62,000 bases of DNA, taken from positions 5,848,895-5,910,894 of the forward strand of contig RPFO01000104.1 of assembly GCA_009746045.1 (NCBI GenBank), read 5' to 3'. The notes beneath the pieces were generated by a model that made no database searches, was not told where the DNA came from, and worked only from the letters and a program-made list of their open reading frames with translations. Shown piece after piece: positions 19,722-31,855 of the stretch. Position numbers and translations under genes: made by a program. The DNA is from Mesostigma viride (taxonomy: Eukaryota > Streptophyta > Mesostigmatophyceae > Mesostigmatales > Mesostigmataceae). Position 1 is the first letter of the stretch. The number at the start of each line of letters is the position of its first letter.

Positions 19722-22700
19722 CTAATAACCCTGCTGCACCGCAAAATCAGCCCGCGTACGGCGGAGCATGATGTCAGCCATGGCCCGAGTCAGCGCCACC
19801 GACAAGCGCTGACGCCAATATGACGTCCAGGTCCGCGCCGACCATGAGGCCCGCTGGCCCTCCAGGTCCAGCCGGTCCTCCCGGAGCCGGCAACACTCCT
19901 TGAAGAAGGCGGAGGTCAGGGGCCCCATGGCCCCAAACTCCTCCAGGACAAAGGGCACCACAGGATGGTGCCCGACGTCGCCGTAGGCCAGGAGCTTGGC
20001 CCGCTCCGCCCGGTCCGCCGTGTAACCTGCCGTGAGGGAGGCCCCAGCCACGTGGCTAAGAGCCAAGGGCCGCGCCACCGAAACGTCGATAAGCAGATGC
20101 CGGCCACCCCCCTCAAAGTCCAGCACCACGATGTGAGGCCGGTGGTTGGGGGAATAGAAGGCAGCGCCATCCGCATCCTCGGACCGGATGTTCGCGTGGG
20201 GGAAAACCGACCGAATCATGGCGAGCACCACCGTCAGGAGGACAGTGTGCAAAGACAAATACCAATTCTGATTCTGTTGGCCCCCCATGCAGGAAAGGTA
20301 GTGAGTCCCCGTGGGATCCAGCGGCTGCCCACAGCTACCACAAGGCCGCCCGGCCGGAACAAGAGGCTGCGGGGCAAATAGCTGGTGCCGGAGCGCCACC
20401 GAGTAGTGGCTGGGAGCCAAGGCGAATGGGGGGGCCATGGGAAGAGCACGAAGGTACGCCGAGCCCACACTCCGCAAGGAAAGCGAGAACAGCCACGCAC
20501 GTCCCTGGGGTCCCTTGAGGTCCGCGAAAAGAGCAATCCAATCAGCCGTGTGCAGAATACCCGCGTAGGTTTTCTGGTGTTTATCGATGACGCGAGCAGG
20601 GAATGCGGCGGGAGATTGAACGGAGGCGACCGAGGGAGTGCCGCGAGGGAGGTGGCGCTGTACCGCCTGAGCGGCACGGACGGGAGAACAGGCCTGCTGG
20701 ATCTCAGCATAGGCCTCCTGGATGGCAGTGACGAAGGGCAAGGGGTTGCTGGGGTCCAGGAGGTCAGGCGATGCCGTTGCCAAAAGGGGCAGGAGCCGGC
20801 AGCTTTCCGCCCACGACTGAGCGACGGAGCCCAAAAATGCTGCTGGGGCCAGCCGGGCGGCACGAGTCAGACCACAGCCACCCATCCGTGCAGGCAGGGA
20901 GGCAATGCGAATAGCATGTGGCGGGAGGTCGGGGCCCGGGACCAGCTGCGCCAAGGCCGACTGGATGCGTTCGTCGTGGCCCTCGGCGGCCAGCCGGACC
21001 TGAGCCGGAAGAGCGCCCCGGAGCCAGTGAACGACGCGAGGGTGAGCGCAAAACCACAGAAGCAGACCCTTGGTCTGCGAATCATGAAGGCGCGCAATCA
21101 AGGGCAGTACCTCAGTGCGTGCCTCGAGGGCGGCCCGCAGAGCATCGATGACAAACGCGGGGTCGCCAACCGGAACGCCGAGGACATCCAACCCATGGAG
21201 GCGCTCGTCCCGGCCCAAGAGCTGGGGCGGAAAGCCGGAGCAATCACCTTGGTTGGGGCGAGTACACCGCGCACTTGGCCAGGGTCAACTGGAGGTTGAT
21301 GTCGGGCGTCGGCCACCGCGGTCTGCAGAGCCAGCAGAGCCGCGGTGGTGTCCGGCACAGGGCCCAGAAGGTAGATATCATCCAAGTAGGCCTGAATAGC
21401 GACCGCCGGGTGGGCAGCATGGACCGCTTGGAGGCAACCCTGGAGGGGGGCGGCAAAGTACAGGGGTCCCAGGGGGTCCCCTTGCTGGGTGCCCGTCCGC
21501 GACAGCAGGCCGCCGCGAGTGCCGTCCTCCATGATGTGAACCAGTTGGCCGGGCTGGCCGTAGCACACGGCTGTCCAAGCGTACAAGTCCTCAAAGGACT
21601 CCATGACGGCCGCAAACATGCTGGCGCGGGACAGACTGTTGAACGCGTTGTGGCAGTCGACCTTGACGACACCGTGGGTGGGGTGGGCCTCGAGGTAGGC
21701 CTGCACCGAATGGATGAGGATATCCGCCCCGCCTGGAGTCGTCACCCCCAGCTGGGCCGCCACCGAGGTCTCACCCGCTGCGAGGGGCGGGCAGAAAAAG
21801 GCACGGAGCTCGGGCGCCTTTTGGCGGCAGATCACTTTGCCCACGAGCTTGCGGAGCACCTCACCGCAGGCGATCGGGCGCACCTTGCCCTCGGGGGGGG
21901 GCAAGACACCCTTGAGCAGAGCGAGGAGGCGAGCGCCCGCTATCCACTCGCGCGCAGCGGGAGGAACGCGACCAGCCGCCAGGTCAATGAGGGTGTCAAA
22001 GAGAATGTCCTCGCCCCCATGCCCCACCAGGACCTCCAAGTGCTCGTAGCGCCAGCCCGACGGCCCGGTAGAGGAAGCCCGCGGGACCGCACGCATCACC
22101 TCCAGGAAGCAGTCGCGGTCCAGCCGGAGGGGGGCCGGCAGGGGGTCCGGCACGGGCAGCTGGAAGCCGGGCTCCGCAGGGTGAAGAGCCTCCAAGGCCG
22201 CCAGGGTAGCCGCATTGGCGGGGGCCAGCTTGGCCATTTCCAAGCGGGTCATGGCCCGGCTGAGCTGCCCCTCGCGGACGTACGAGGCGGATGACGTCGG
22301 CGGCCACCCGCTCGAAGTTGACCTCCCCCGACAGCCGGGCCGTGCGCGGCCGGGGCGGCACGTCAAACAGCCCCTCCCAGTCCCCCTGCAGAAAGCGTCG
22401 GCAACGGGCAATAACCGCACCCTGGAGGCCGCGCACACCACGCCCGAGAGGGGTGAGGAGCAGGCGGGGGGTCACCATGTGCAGTTTAAAGCCAAGCGGG
22501 TCGTCCGGAGCGGCGTGCATGCGCCGGAGAGAAACGATTGCACATTGCGCGAAAAGGCTACGCGCGCGGTGGGGGAGGTCGGGCAGGGTAGACGTCGGGT
22601 TGATGGCGCATGCATCCCAGGGAACCGTGTCAAGCCAACGCCAACTGGCCGAGTAGTCGGGCGGCGGGGGCTGGGAGCCGGTGGGAGCCGAGGCGGGAGG

Positions 22701-22908
22701 GGGGGAGGGGGCCGGGACTGCTGGCCGGTTGAGGGGCCGTTGAGCAACACAGGCGCGCGCGTGCTGAGCGCGCCCGTGAATGGAGTACACCCGCTGGCAG
22801 TGAGTTTCCGGGCACCGGTAACAGCTCATGGCCTGCAGATCCGCCGCGCCGAGATCGGGGTGCACAGCGCGAAGGTGCTGGCAGAGGAGGTTACGGTTGT
22901 GGAACACA
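19722..22908 (-). pseudogene. LINE ORF 3' part: zinc fingers, reverse transcriptase, restriction-like endonuclease
   Basis: Zinc fingers: CQHLRAVH and CYRCPETHCQRVYS near 22,890-22,780. RT motif A is VKVDCHNAFNSLSR (about 21,660), motif B TGTQQGDPLGPLYFA (about 21,490) and motif C AYLDDIYLLG (about 21,390), with the aspartate pair intact. Downstream is the knuckle CGSCGQPLDPTGTHYLSC and the endonuclease core RPHIVVLDFEGG then LLIDVSVARP. Related elements have RPD where this copy has RPH, so the nuclease is probably dead. Frameshifts near 22,285, 21,310 and 21,245 confirm decay. The last 498 codons (21,218-19,722) are one open frame. Confidence 0.8.
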
Positions 22909-22924
22909 CACTAGGAGTTAATTT

Positions 22925-24330
22925 GAAGCCCCCGTAACCTGTCCGGTAACTTCGACGCCCCCGTAACCTGCCCGGTAACTTCGACGGGCCAGGTTACGGG
23001 TCCGTATTCGTTGGCGGTTTGGGTTACCGGACCGGTTACGGTACCATTCGGAATATTGGCCCCGAGATTCGGTACGGCCCAGTAACTGGGCCGGTTATGT
23101 CAGTTTACGGGGGCGTGAACGGCTTCGGTTCAGGTTACGTTGGGGTATACAGGCATTCACGCCTTAAGTTGGGTTGGCTTAAGTTGGGTTCACGCCTTAA
23201 GTTGGGTCGCAGTTGGCTGCATGGCGAACCCAACTTAAGGCTGATGGCTGTACTAGGAAAAACCCAACTTAAGGCGTGTAGGGGCTTCTAGCGCGGTGTG
23301 GCACTGTTTTTTTACTGCCGCGACTTGAGTTTTTTCCCGCGCCGGTGGTCCGACAGGGTTTCCGCGCCATCCAACACTTAGGATCTATAAAATTCACTGC
23401 ATGTCTTGGTCAGTTGGGCGCTGAAATCAGTCATCATTGTATTATATACATGGGCAAATTAAACGGCTTGCTGTTCAAACGCGTTCGTCACATTAGAACC
23501 CATCATAAATGCGCCGACACAATGGCCGACAAAACTGATAAGGCCAAATGGAACGCACTGTTTTCGGGCAGCGGGGCAGCGTCCAACAAAAAGCAGAAAC
23601 GAGACACCACAGGCGAGAAGGCAGGTGGCAAGGGCAAGCTGTCAAACCAGCAAAAATTGAACGGCTATGGCCTTCTTGTCGTAAGGGTTGCTGCGCTCTC
23701 TGACATGGCGACATATTTCGCCGGGATCAGCAACGTTGTTGGCATTCACGTGCACTAAACCGTTCAGTCACCGTTATTAGACCAGTCCTGGTGACAGTGG
23801 CCATGCGGGACGGGATTACTGTTTGAGTCCGGATGCTACTAGGGAAGACGAGGCTAGAGAGACAGTAAATAGCCACGCTTACCGCGCATAGAACGCGCAT
23901 GCCCTATAGTGCAGCACACCAAGTTTTGGCTAGCACGGTGGGGTGCTTCACCTGCCCACAGCCGGTTTGAGGACTTGCATCAAAGTTCCGACCCGAAATA
24001 CGACTTTGATGGTGAATTCTTTAGTGCAGTTCGATCGGCCTTGACGAGAGCTGTCAAAAGACACCCTGAAGTCCTTCAGCAGGGCTGGGGGTCGCAAGTT
24101 ATGGTAACGTAACGGCTTAAGTTGGGTTCACGCCTTAAGTTGGGTTGACCCCAAGAAACCCTCGAACCCAACTTAAGGCGTGAATGCCTGTACGGGACGG
24201 GTCAGGTAGTGGTTACTGGTTACGGCGCCATAGCTGCCCCAATATTAGGCACTGGGGTGGTTACGGAGCCGTTATCGTTAACTGGATCGTAAACCGCGAC
24301 ATAGCTGGCAGCTCAGCTTGTTCGTTATAA
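22925..24330. repeat. Left subterminal GGTTAC array of the CACTA element
   Basis: Dense direct and inverted copies of CCGTAACC, CCGGTAAC and GGTTACGG at 22,935-23,145, continuing at 24,200-24,300 after a TA-flanked insertion. Such motif clusters bind the regulatory transposase protein in En/Spm. The binding role here is by analogy. Confidence 0.7.
23150..24190. mobile_element. TA-flanked inverted-repeat element (1.04 kb) inside the CACTA left end
   Basis: The TIR CAGGCATTCACGCCTTAAG and about 7 further bases are perfect at both ends, flanked by TA on each side. Direct copies of CTTAAGTTGGGTT lie next to each terminus. TA target and CAG-type ends suit the Tc1/mariner group. An ORF from the ATG at 23,522 to 23,758 encodes a lysine-rich peptide (MADKTDKAKWNALFSGSG) of unknown function. 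It has no DDE motif, so this is a non-autonomous element. Confidence 0.75.
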
Positions 24331-25140
24331 TATTCCCGAAAACGTTAGTGTTTTCGTTTTTTGAGTTTCGCTTTTAATTGTCCGGCACTGACGTGAATAA
24401 ATATGGGGGTGCGAAATCCGTCTGTTTCTTGCTTCATGCAATGCATATCTTTGTCGTCAGATAATCAGCTCTTTAGGCTATGCCCGACCTTCCTATACTG
24501 CCAGCCTGCGGCAATGAGCCAGCAGAAGATATGGCGTGCCCAAGATTCCGCGCGAAGGCCGCTAATGGTCTTCCGGATGTGCAGTAAGTGCGGTAAAAGC
24601 TGCGAAAATTGCTTATAATGCCTGTAGGAAGCTCTTTGCGACAGTGTTTCCAAGCGAGTTCATTGTTCTTTTGACGCCAGATACAAAAGGCAAAGGGGGG
24701 CATCGTTTTTATTAGTCGGCAGTGCGGTTTCGAGAAGTGATGAGTCGGGCAGACGACCTCGCCACGACACCCTCGGCCCAAGCTTCGCATATCCCGGCAG
24801 CCATAAAGAAGCGCAGATTAAGCCAGGTGAGCGAGCCAGAGGGCCCAGAATCGTTGCTAACGCAAGGCAGCTTCTAAAAGGGTAGAAAGCTGGGTTGTTA
24901 AGACTTTCTCAAGAGCATGGTGCAGTGGTTATTGCCACCTTGTCCAGAGATTTGCCCTTGTCTTTCTGATTTAAAGACTGTTTTAAAGAGGGATGGGAGA
25001 ACGTTTCCAACGTTGTAGCTTATTCATTACTGTGAAGAAAGAGCCTTTTCAGTTGCTGACAATGAGATGGAAGCTGTCTCATGCAAATTAACCAGGCAAT
25101 GCAAGTGATGCAAGGTGAGGCCATGCATGGCTGATATTGC
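24331..25140. other. CACTA interior, no gene recognised
   Basis: Unique sequence of moderate AT content. Short open frames on both strands look random. I see nothing to annotate. Confidence 0.35.
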
Positions 25141-25149
25141 CTTCATGCG

Positions 25150-26380
25150 TGAGTTGAGCAGGAGACTGGCTGGGTGTGTGGCTGGCTAGGTGAGCGGGGC
25201 GTGTATGGGGTGTTGCAATGGTGAGGGCATGCGAGGCGGGCACATGCCTGGCTGGTTTGGGTGTTGGGTAGTTAGGTGGTTCGGTGATTGTGTTGTTGAG
25301 TGGTTAGGTGGTTAGGTGGTTGTATAGCTGGGTGATTGGTTGTTTGGTTGTTTGATTGCCCAGAGAGCCTTGGGTGGGAGGCTTGGGCTATAGATGCTTC
25401 AAGGGATGCCTAGGCGTGGGTGGGTTCAATGGCAGGTGGGTGGCTGATAGGTGGATGCTTTGGTAAATGGCTGGCTGCGTAGGTGGGAGCACAGGCAGTT
25501 GGAGAGGGTGGGTGGCTGGCTGGCTGGTCATGGTGGGTGGATGAGTGCAAGGGCGGTCGGTTATTGGCAGATGCCCAGGTGGCTGGGTGATGATAGGCTT
25601 TGGGGACTTTGAAGTGGGTGGGTTGTTGGATGCATGAGTGAAACAACTGCACGTTTTTGAGGGTGGTGTGTTGGTGGTTGGTTGGTTAGGGATGTATGTG
25701 TGTGTGTGGGTTGGTGGGTGGGCCATTGGTGGCTGGTGGCTGGTGGATGTGTAGATGACTAGATGTGGGTGGGTGGGCGAAGGGACGGGTAGATGGACGG
25801 GTGGGCGCACAGATATGGATGCGTGGATGGGTTTATGGTTGGGACCGACTCACCTATCACGGGTGAAGGGCTGTGCAGGTTTGGGGTGAGGTAGGTGCCG
25901 GGGTGCTGGCTGAGAAAATGCATGTGTGGGTGGGTCAGTGGGTGGGTCAGTGGGTATAAGGGTGTGGGGGCAGTGAATGGTTGAGTGGGTAGGTGCGTGG
26001 GTGGGTCAACTGTGGGTGGCCGGACGGGTGCATATGGGGCCAGCTGGCTGGGTGTTTAGGTGGTTGGGTGGTTGGGTGGTTGGCTCATTGGATGGGGGAA
26101 TGCCTGCTTATTACCTAGTTGGTGTGTGGGTTGCGCAGGTGCCTTGGTGGGTGGGTGGATGTCCAAGTGGGTTGGTAGGTGGTTGGGTGCCTAGGTGCAC
26201 GCATGGTTGTATAAGTTGGGTAAGCACGTGCGCGGCTGGCTTGGTGGGTGGGTCACTGGGTGGGAGGACAGGTGGCTGTCTGGGTGCACGGGCGCGCGAG
26301 TGTGTGAGCAGTTGTGTGGGTGGGTGGCCAGGTAGCTGCATGGGTGGGCGACTGCATGGGTGGCTTGGTGCGCACAAAGT
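25150..26380. repeat. GGTGG/GGTTGG-rich degenerate minisatellite
   Basis: About 1.2 kb of G/T-rich degenerate units (GGTGGGTGGCTGG, GTTGGGTGGTT). It is one half of a duplicated segment whose other half is at 28,930-29,900. Threonine/proline-rich frames on the minus strand are shadows of the repeat. Confidence 0.7.
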
Positions 26381-27250
26381 GCAAGAGATGGAGACATGGG
26401 ATATGCCAATGCCATATCATGTGAGCATACGTGGATGCCAGGTGACATGTGCCAGCGTTGGGGTCACTGCACCTTGATATGCTCGCTCGGCATATTCTCG
26501 ACATGTATTACTGTACACGCAGTGTATATCATGCATGGTGCGTGTTGGTAGCATTCAAATGGCTGTGTTAGTGATGTGGCATGTATTATTCACCTTTCCT
26601 TCCCATTTTGCAATGTGCCAAGTAGTTTAGAGGCACGGTGTCATGGGGTATACATATGGACATGCACTGCACATCACAGCTTTGTGGCATACTGGCAATG
26701 CCTACCTTACATGATGGATTCTGCTAGCAATGGTCACCACTCAGGCATTCACATGCACCAAGGTTTTGCACACTGTTTGTACTAGTCATTCTTGAGTTGC
26801 CTGCAAAGATTTAAATGATGCGCCCCAGCTTGGAGAATGTTTTGGTGGGTAATGTTGTTAAAATTGTGGGTAAAAAAGCAAAAAATGGTGACAATTGCTG
26901 GCAAATGTCACCATTTTGGGCTCTGCATGATCTGAATTTCTGCTCATGACTTGTTGAGACCTTGCTTCAGGTGCTGGCATGATGGCAATAAGTTTTGGTG
27001 GCATTCTGACATTATTTGGGTTAAATATTGATTTTAAATGGCCATTAATGACAAATGCTAGCAAAATTTTGCTAGCATTTGTCACCAACTAGGGCTCCAA
27101 ATGGCGTAGAACTTTGTACAAGGTCAGAACAACTATTATTCATCACCACTGCAAAGTTACAGCATAATCTGAGATCAACTATTGTTTCTATGCAAGTGCA
27201 AGTGGTTTAGGTGGCCAGTTTTGGCCTTGGATCTGGAGTTAACTTAAGCA
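25400..27250 (+). repeat. Segment duplication, copy 1
   Basis: Collinear with 28,925-30,945. Shared landmarks in the same order: GTTGGAGAGGGTGGGTGG, CATACGTGGATGCCAGGTGA, TTCCCATTTTGCAATGTGCC, CACTCAGGCATTCACATGCA and AGGGCTCCAAATG. Divergence and indels are considerable, so the duplication is old. The non-minisatellite part (26,380-27,250) contains no recognisable gene. Confidence 0.75.
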
Positions 27251-27689
27251 GGGAGTACCATGTAAACTTAACATTTTGACTCAACTACTCCACCACTAGC
27301 CAGACACATCCCGGGGAGTGGTGGGATCCAATCCTAGGTCAATCGGACAATAAACTTGCCATGGGCCATAATTTATGTAAAAAAAAGGCCATTTCAAGGT
27401 GTTGTGTCCATTGGCCATGTTTGTTGCCCATGTCAGTTAGCGCAGTTTAGGATGTGTTGTTTTGTTGTTTAGCTGGGTTTGCATAGGCCTTACACTCTAA
27501 CCCAGGGGAAACAGAGAAAATGCTTGTTAGGCATGTGAATGCTACCATCAGTGTTCACATGGTTGCCATGCACCCAGTGCATTGTCGTGTCTGCCTCAGC
27601 ATCTGCCAGTTCACCATGCGTTGATTTATGCCTTGTTCCCCCGCTCCGCATTCGTTGGCATTCCGTTTTGGCGTTGCCGTTGAATACAG

Positions 27690-28945
27690 GTGAGGGAATG
27701 CAAAGAACCGCTTGACTTCTCTGCAGCATCAGCAAAGTATGATGTACATGGCAACCCATGGAAGCGTGCGGCGGGGGCAAAATATATGCTACAGGAATTG
27801 AGAAAATGGCATCAACAAAATCGCACGCTGTGGAAGAGCCTTAAAGTGGTAAAACAACGCCACAATGGAGGTGTGACCAGTCGGCTTCAGGGAAGAGTAG
27901 CGGTGAGTCACTCTCTTATTTTAGTTGGCGGCAATTCATTGCTGTGATGCAGGCTGCCATGCCAGCAGTCTTCCCTAATGTGTATGGTAGGAGTACAAGA
28001 CTAAGGCAGTTATGTTGCTGGCCTCTGCACTGACCCTCCCGCTACATTGTTGGTAATGTTGCTGCTTGGTTGGCTTTCCTTTGACGTGCATATCGTCCAA
28101 TTCTGTGATGCAGATTGAACGCCTAAGCAGCCACATCTATATCTGGAGCAAGGCATGAACGGCAGCAGAAAAGAGAGAGGAAGAGAGGGAAAGAGAGGCT
28201 GCGGAGAAGCGCGAGGAACAGCTAAGATGCAAGAGGCAACGGGTGGAGGAACATGGCAACGAAGCCAGCGGTAGTGGGAGCTGCGAGCGAGCACGTCAAC
28301 TGCGGTGGATGCACACGTGGGGGAGGCACATGCGGGGCAAGCATGTGTAGGCCTGCAAATCGTGCCAGGGCCCACCGTGATTGCAATTGCCGAGTTCCTG
28401 CTGAAGCGAGCACTGGCCTCCTTTCCGCAGTTGGCAGCCAAGGACGCGACAATCACGCTTGTGGAGAGTTTGTGTAAGGAAGAACCTGGACTCGGCATCG
28501 GGCAGTCCAGCGGTGGACCTGCTGAACAACACAGCCTGTGCCCTTGCGAATGCCGCGCTGCAGTTGGTCTCCAACTCCGTCCATCCATGTTGATGGCAAG
28601 GTTAGTTGTGCCACATTTTCTTCCTGTTTTGGGTATGACGCATCAATAATTGCCCCTTGTATGTACGGGTGCGGTCGATTGACCTCCCTCCAGCAACATT
28701 GCAACATCCGTTACTGACGTCCACTGCGGCGGATGCGTTCCTCCAGCATGTTAGTTGCCTTGTGAGCTGTAATTGTGCAGGGTGTCGTCAGTACATCCGA
28801 TGAGAAGGATAACAAGGAGCTCAAGTGTCACTGGTGTTGCCTGGTTGATGGCGCGCGTAATATCCATGGGCATCAGCATATGGTCCCAAACACACTCAAA
28901 CGGCTGGCCGAGTCGCTGGGAGAGGCAGTCCACATGCAGTTGGAG
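27690..28945 (+). pseudogene. Degenerate multi-exon gene of unknown function
   Basis: Exon-like blocks with splice borders. (a) 27,690-27,902 (TACAG|GTG to GCG|GTGAGT, 71 codons, basic, with KWHQQNRTLWKSLKVVKQ). (b) From 28,114 (ATGCAG|ATT), encoding RLSSHIYIWSKA, a TGA, then an E/K/R-rich coiled coil (EKREEEREREAAEKREEQ). (c) 28,304-28,600, encoding VIAIAEFLLKRALASFPQ. (d) 28,787-28,945, encoding KELKCHWCCLVDGARNIHGH, Cys/His-rich and perhaps metal-binding. The in-frame TGA sits within otherwise continuous coding-like sequence and looks like a CGA-to-TGA decay. It may be a remnant of a CACTA accessory protein or a captured host gene. Confidence 0.35.
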
Positions 28946-28967
28946 AGGGTGGGTGGGTGGGGTGGCG

Positions 28968-29112
28968 GGAGGGAGGGAGGGAGGGAGGGAGGGAGGGAGG
29001 GAGGGAGGGAGGGAGGGAGGGAGGGAGGGAGGGAGGGAGGGAGGGAGGGAGGGAGGGAGGGAGGGAGGGAGGGAGGGAGGGAGGGAGGGAGGGAGGGAGG
29101 GAGGGAGGGAGG
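28968..29112. repeat. (GGGA)n microsatellite
   Basis: About 36 nearly perfect GGGA copies where copy 1 of the segment duplication has ordinary sequence, so the expansion arose after the duplication. Confidence 0.95.
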
Positions 29113-30535
29113 GTGGGTGGGTGGTTATGGTGGGTGGATGGGTGCAAGGGTGGTTGCTTATAAGTGAATCGCCAGGTGGCTGGGGGATCGACGGGGTTTG
29201 GGAACTCCTAGGTGGGTGCATTGTTGGATGCCTGAGTGAAACTGTTGCATGGGCTGGAGGATTTGCACCGTTGGTTTGTGGCGGGTGGATGTGTAGCTGT
29301 GATTAGAAGTGGGTGGGGTGAGCGATGGGGAAGGTAGATGGGTGGGTGGGTGCACGGATATGGGTGGGTGGGTGGTTTTGTAGTTGGGATCGACTCACCT
29401 ATCGCGGGTGGAGGGCTGTGCATGTTAGGGGTGAGATGGGTGGGTGACTGGCTGAGAGGATGTGGATGTGTGAGGGTGAGTGGGTGCAGGTCGGTGGGTA
29501 TAAGGGTATGGGGGGAAAGAGTGGTCGAGTGGGAAGGGGCGTGGGTGGGTCAGGGGTGGGCGGCCTGGTGGGCACACATGGGGCCAGCTGGCTGGGTGGT
29601 TAGGTGGCTGCGTGGTTTTAGTAATGGGTGCCTGGATAAAAGGATGGGTGAATGCCTCCTTATTGCCTAGGTGGGTAGATTGCATATGTGGCTAGCTGGG
29701 TGGGTGGATGTCCCAGTGGGTGGGTATGTGGCTGGGTGCCTGGGTGCACGAGTGGTTAGATAGGTTGGTTTAGTAGGTGCGTGGCTGGCTGGCTGGGTCA
29801 CCGGGTGGGTGGACCAGTGGGTGGCTGGGTACTCAGGTGCGCAAGTGTATGAGTACTTGTGTGGGTGGGCCAGGTGGATGCATGGGTGGGTGACTGCATG
29901 GGTGACTCGGTACGCACAAAGGGCAACGGATATAGACATGGGGATATGCCAATGCCTTGGGGTGAGCATACGTGGATGCCAGGTGACATGTGCCAGCCTG
30001 TCGCAGTTATACTATACCTTGGCGTTTGCTTGGCGTGTCGTTGCCAATAATTTCACACAGGATGTACATGGTACGTGTTGGTAGCAATCACATGGCTGTG
30101 TTAGTGAGTGATGTTGCATGTATTGTTCAGCTTTCTTTCCCATTTTGCAATGTGCCAAGGTTCTTAAGTAGTTTAGAAGTATGGTGTCATGGGGTATACA
30201 TCAAGGAGACAACCAGCGCAGGCCAGAAATCGGGAGAATCCGGACCATGGTAGCTCACATGCATGTGCACTGCACATCACACATTTGTGGCATACTCGCA
30301 ATGTCTACCTTACATCTTGCATTCTGTTAGGAACAGTCGCCACTCAGGCATTCACATGCACCAGGGTTTCGCTCACTGTTTGTGCTGTAGTCATCGTTAA
30401 ATCAAAAATCTTTACAAAGCCTGGCAATTGTCATAATGTTGGGCTCCTTATGACATGAGATTTTGCACACGAAGTTTTGCGACCATGCTTCAGATGCTTG
30501 CATGATGACGACCAGTTTTGGTTGTAATATGACAT

Positions 30536-30695
30536 GGTGGTGCAGGTGCCCTGGTGCACCTAGAGCAGGGGTAGCTTACATTCCCACCCTTGCATGAAGT
30601 AGCCTAGAATGTATTAAAAGCCATATGCCCCTTCTCAGGGATATGTGCTACATTTACTCCCAACGGAGTGATGTTGATAACTAATTAATTAATTA
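30536..30695 (+). mobile_element. 5'-truncated 3' end of the ORF1-only retroelement
   Basis: The TSD is ATGACAT (30,529-30,535 and 30,696-30,702). The 160 bp match the last part of the elements at 52,236 and 59.85 kb: GCCCTGGTGCACCTAGAGCA, CATTCCCACCCTTGCA, the terminal hairpin around ACTCCCAACGGAGT, and an (AATT)n tail. Confidence 0.8.
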
Positions 30696-30949
30696 ATGAC
30701 ATCATATTAATTTTTAAAATCATTATTGATAGCAACACTACCTTGTTAGCATTTGTTACCATTCAGGGCTCCAAATGCCCTGAGGCGTTGTACAAGGTCT
30801 GAACAACCGTAATTCATTGTGGCTGTTAAGTTCCAGCTTCGTCGGGCATAATTCGTCTAACTATCTAAGTGCAAACGTTGTTTGGAAGGGACTCGATCAT
30901 TTTGGCCTTAATTAAGGATCTGGAGCAGGAGCACGTATTCCATGGACTG

Positions 30950-31248
30950 ATGGGGGTGGGTGCATTAGAACTGAGCCGCGAAGACTAGCTGATCTCACTC
31001 TAATCTTATATACAAAGTTGTCTCCTTGATAATATACAAAGTTGTCTCTCTTAATACAAAATCCTAACTACTCTACTCAGTCACGCACCCCTTCCTCCTG
31101 GCGTGGGGGAGGGGGGGCTCTTACATCGCCATGCGTCCAGGCATGATTTGTCTCGCTTCATGTACCATGATTGCCTTTAATTTGACCATTAATTAATTAA
31201 TTAATTAATTAATTAATAATTAATTAATTAATTAATTAATTAATTAAG
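30950..31248 (-). mobile_element. Decayed 3' ends of LINE family copies with (ATTA)n tail
   Basis: Minus-strand 31,110-31,070 encodes a poly-Pro stretch ending in a TGAGTAG stop context, like the APE LINE end (PPPKRRSRF). The flanking CTACTCTACTCAG and TATACAAAGTTGTCTC words resemble the 3' UTR at 39.1-39.2 kb. An (AATT)n run at 31,189-31,248 is the tail of another insertion. No TSD was resolved. Confidence 0.4.
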
Positions 31249-31263
31249 AACATCCATCCATCC

Positions 31264-31846
31264 ATCCATCCATCCCCCTCCTCTCCCTCCCTCCCTCCCT
31301 CCTCCCTCCCTCCCTCCTCCCTCCCTCCCTCCCTCCCTCCTCCCTCCCTCCCTCCCTCCCTCCCTCCCTCCCTCCCTCCCTCCCTCCTCCTCCTCCCTCC
31401 CTCCCTCCCTCCCTCCCTCCCTCCCTCCCTCCTCCCTCCCTCCCTCCTCCCTCCCTCCCTCCCTCCCTCCTCCCTCCCTCCCTCCCTCCCTCCTCCTCCC
31501 TCCCTCCCTCCCTCCCTCCTCCCTCCCTCCCTCCCTCCCTCCTCCTCCCTCCCTCCCTCCTCCCTCCCTCCCTCCTCCCTCCCTCCCTCCCTCCCTCCCT
31601 CCTCCCTCCTCCCTCCCTCCTCCCTCCCTCCTCCCCCTCCCTCCTCCTCCCTCCCTCCCTCCCTCCCTCCTCCCTCCCTCCCTCCCTCCCTCCCTCCCTC
31701 CCTCCCTCCTCCCTCCCTCCTCCCTCCCTCCCTCCCTCCCTCCCTCCCTCCCTCCTCCTCCCTCCCTCCCTCCCTCCCTCCCTCCCTCCTCCCTCCCTCC
31801 CTCCCTCCCTCCCTCCCTCCCTCCCTCCCTCCCTCCATCCATCCAT
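31264..31846. repeat. (CCCT)n/(CCT)n polypyrimidine microsatellite
   Basis: About 580 bp of CCCT and CCT units with CATC units at both borders. Strand asymmetry is complete (all C/T on plus), so triplex or slipped structures are possible. Gly/Arg/Glu frames on the minus strand are shadows. Confidence 0.95.
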
Positions 31847-31855
31847 GATGAAATT

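Larger units (their letters stand above)
28925..30945 (+). repeat. Segment duplication, copy 2
   Basis: The second copy of the 25,400-27,250 segment, in the same orientation. It differs by a GGGA expansion at 28,968-29,112 and by a retroposon end inserted at 30,536-30,695. Confidence 0.75.

Noticed and set aside
20385-21299. Plus-strand ORF opposite the LINE
   Set aside because: It is antisense to the conserved RT and endonuclease coding region; it has no domain of its own.
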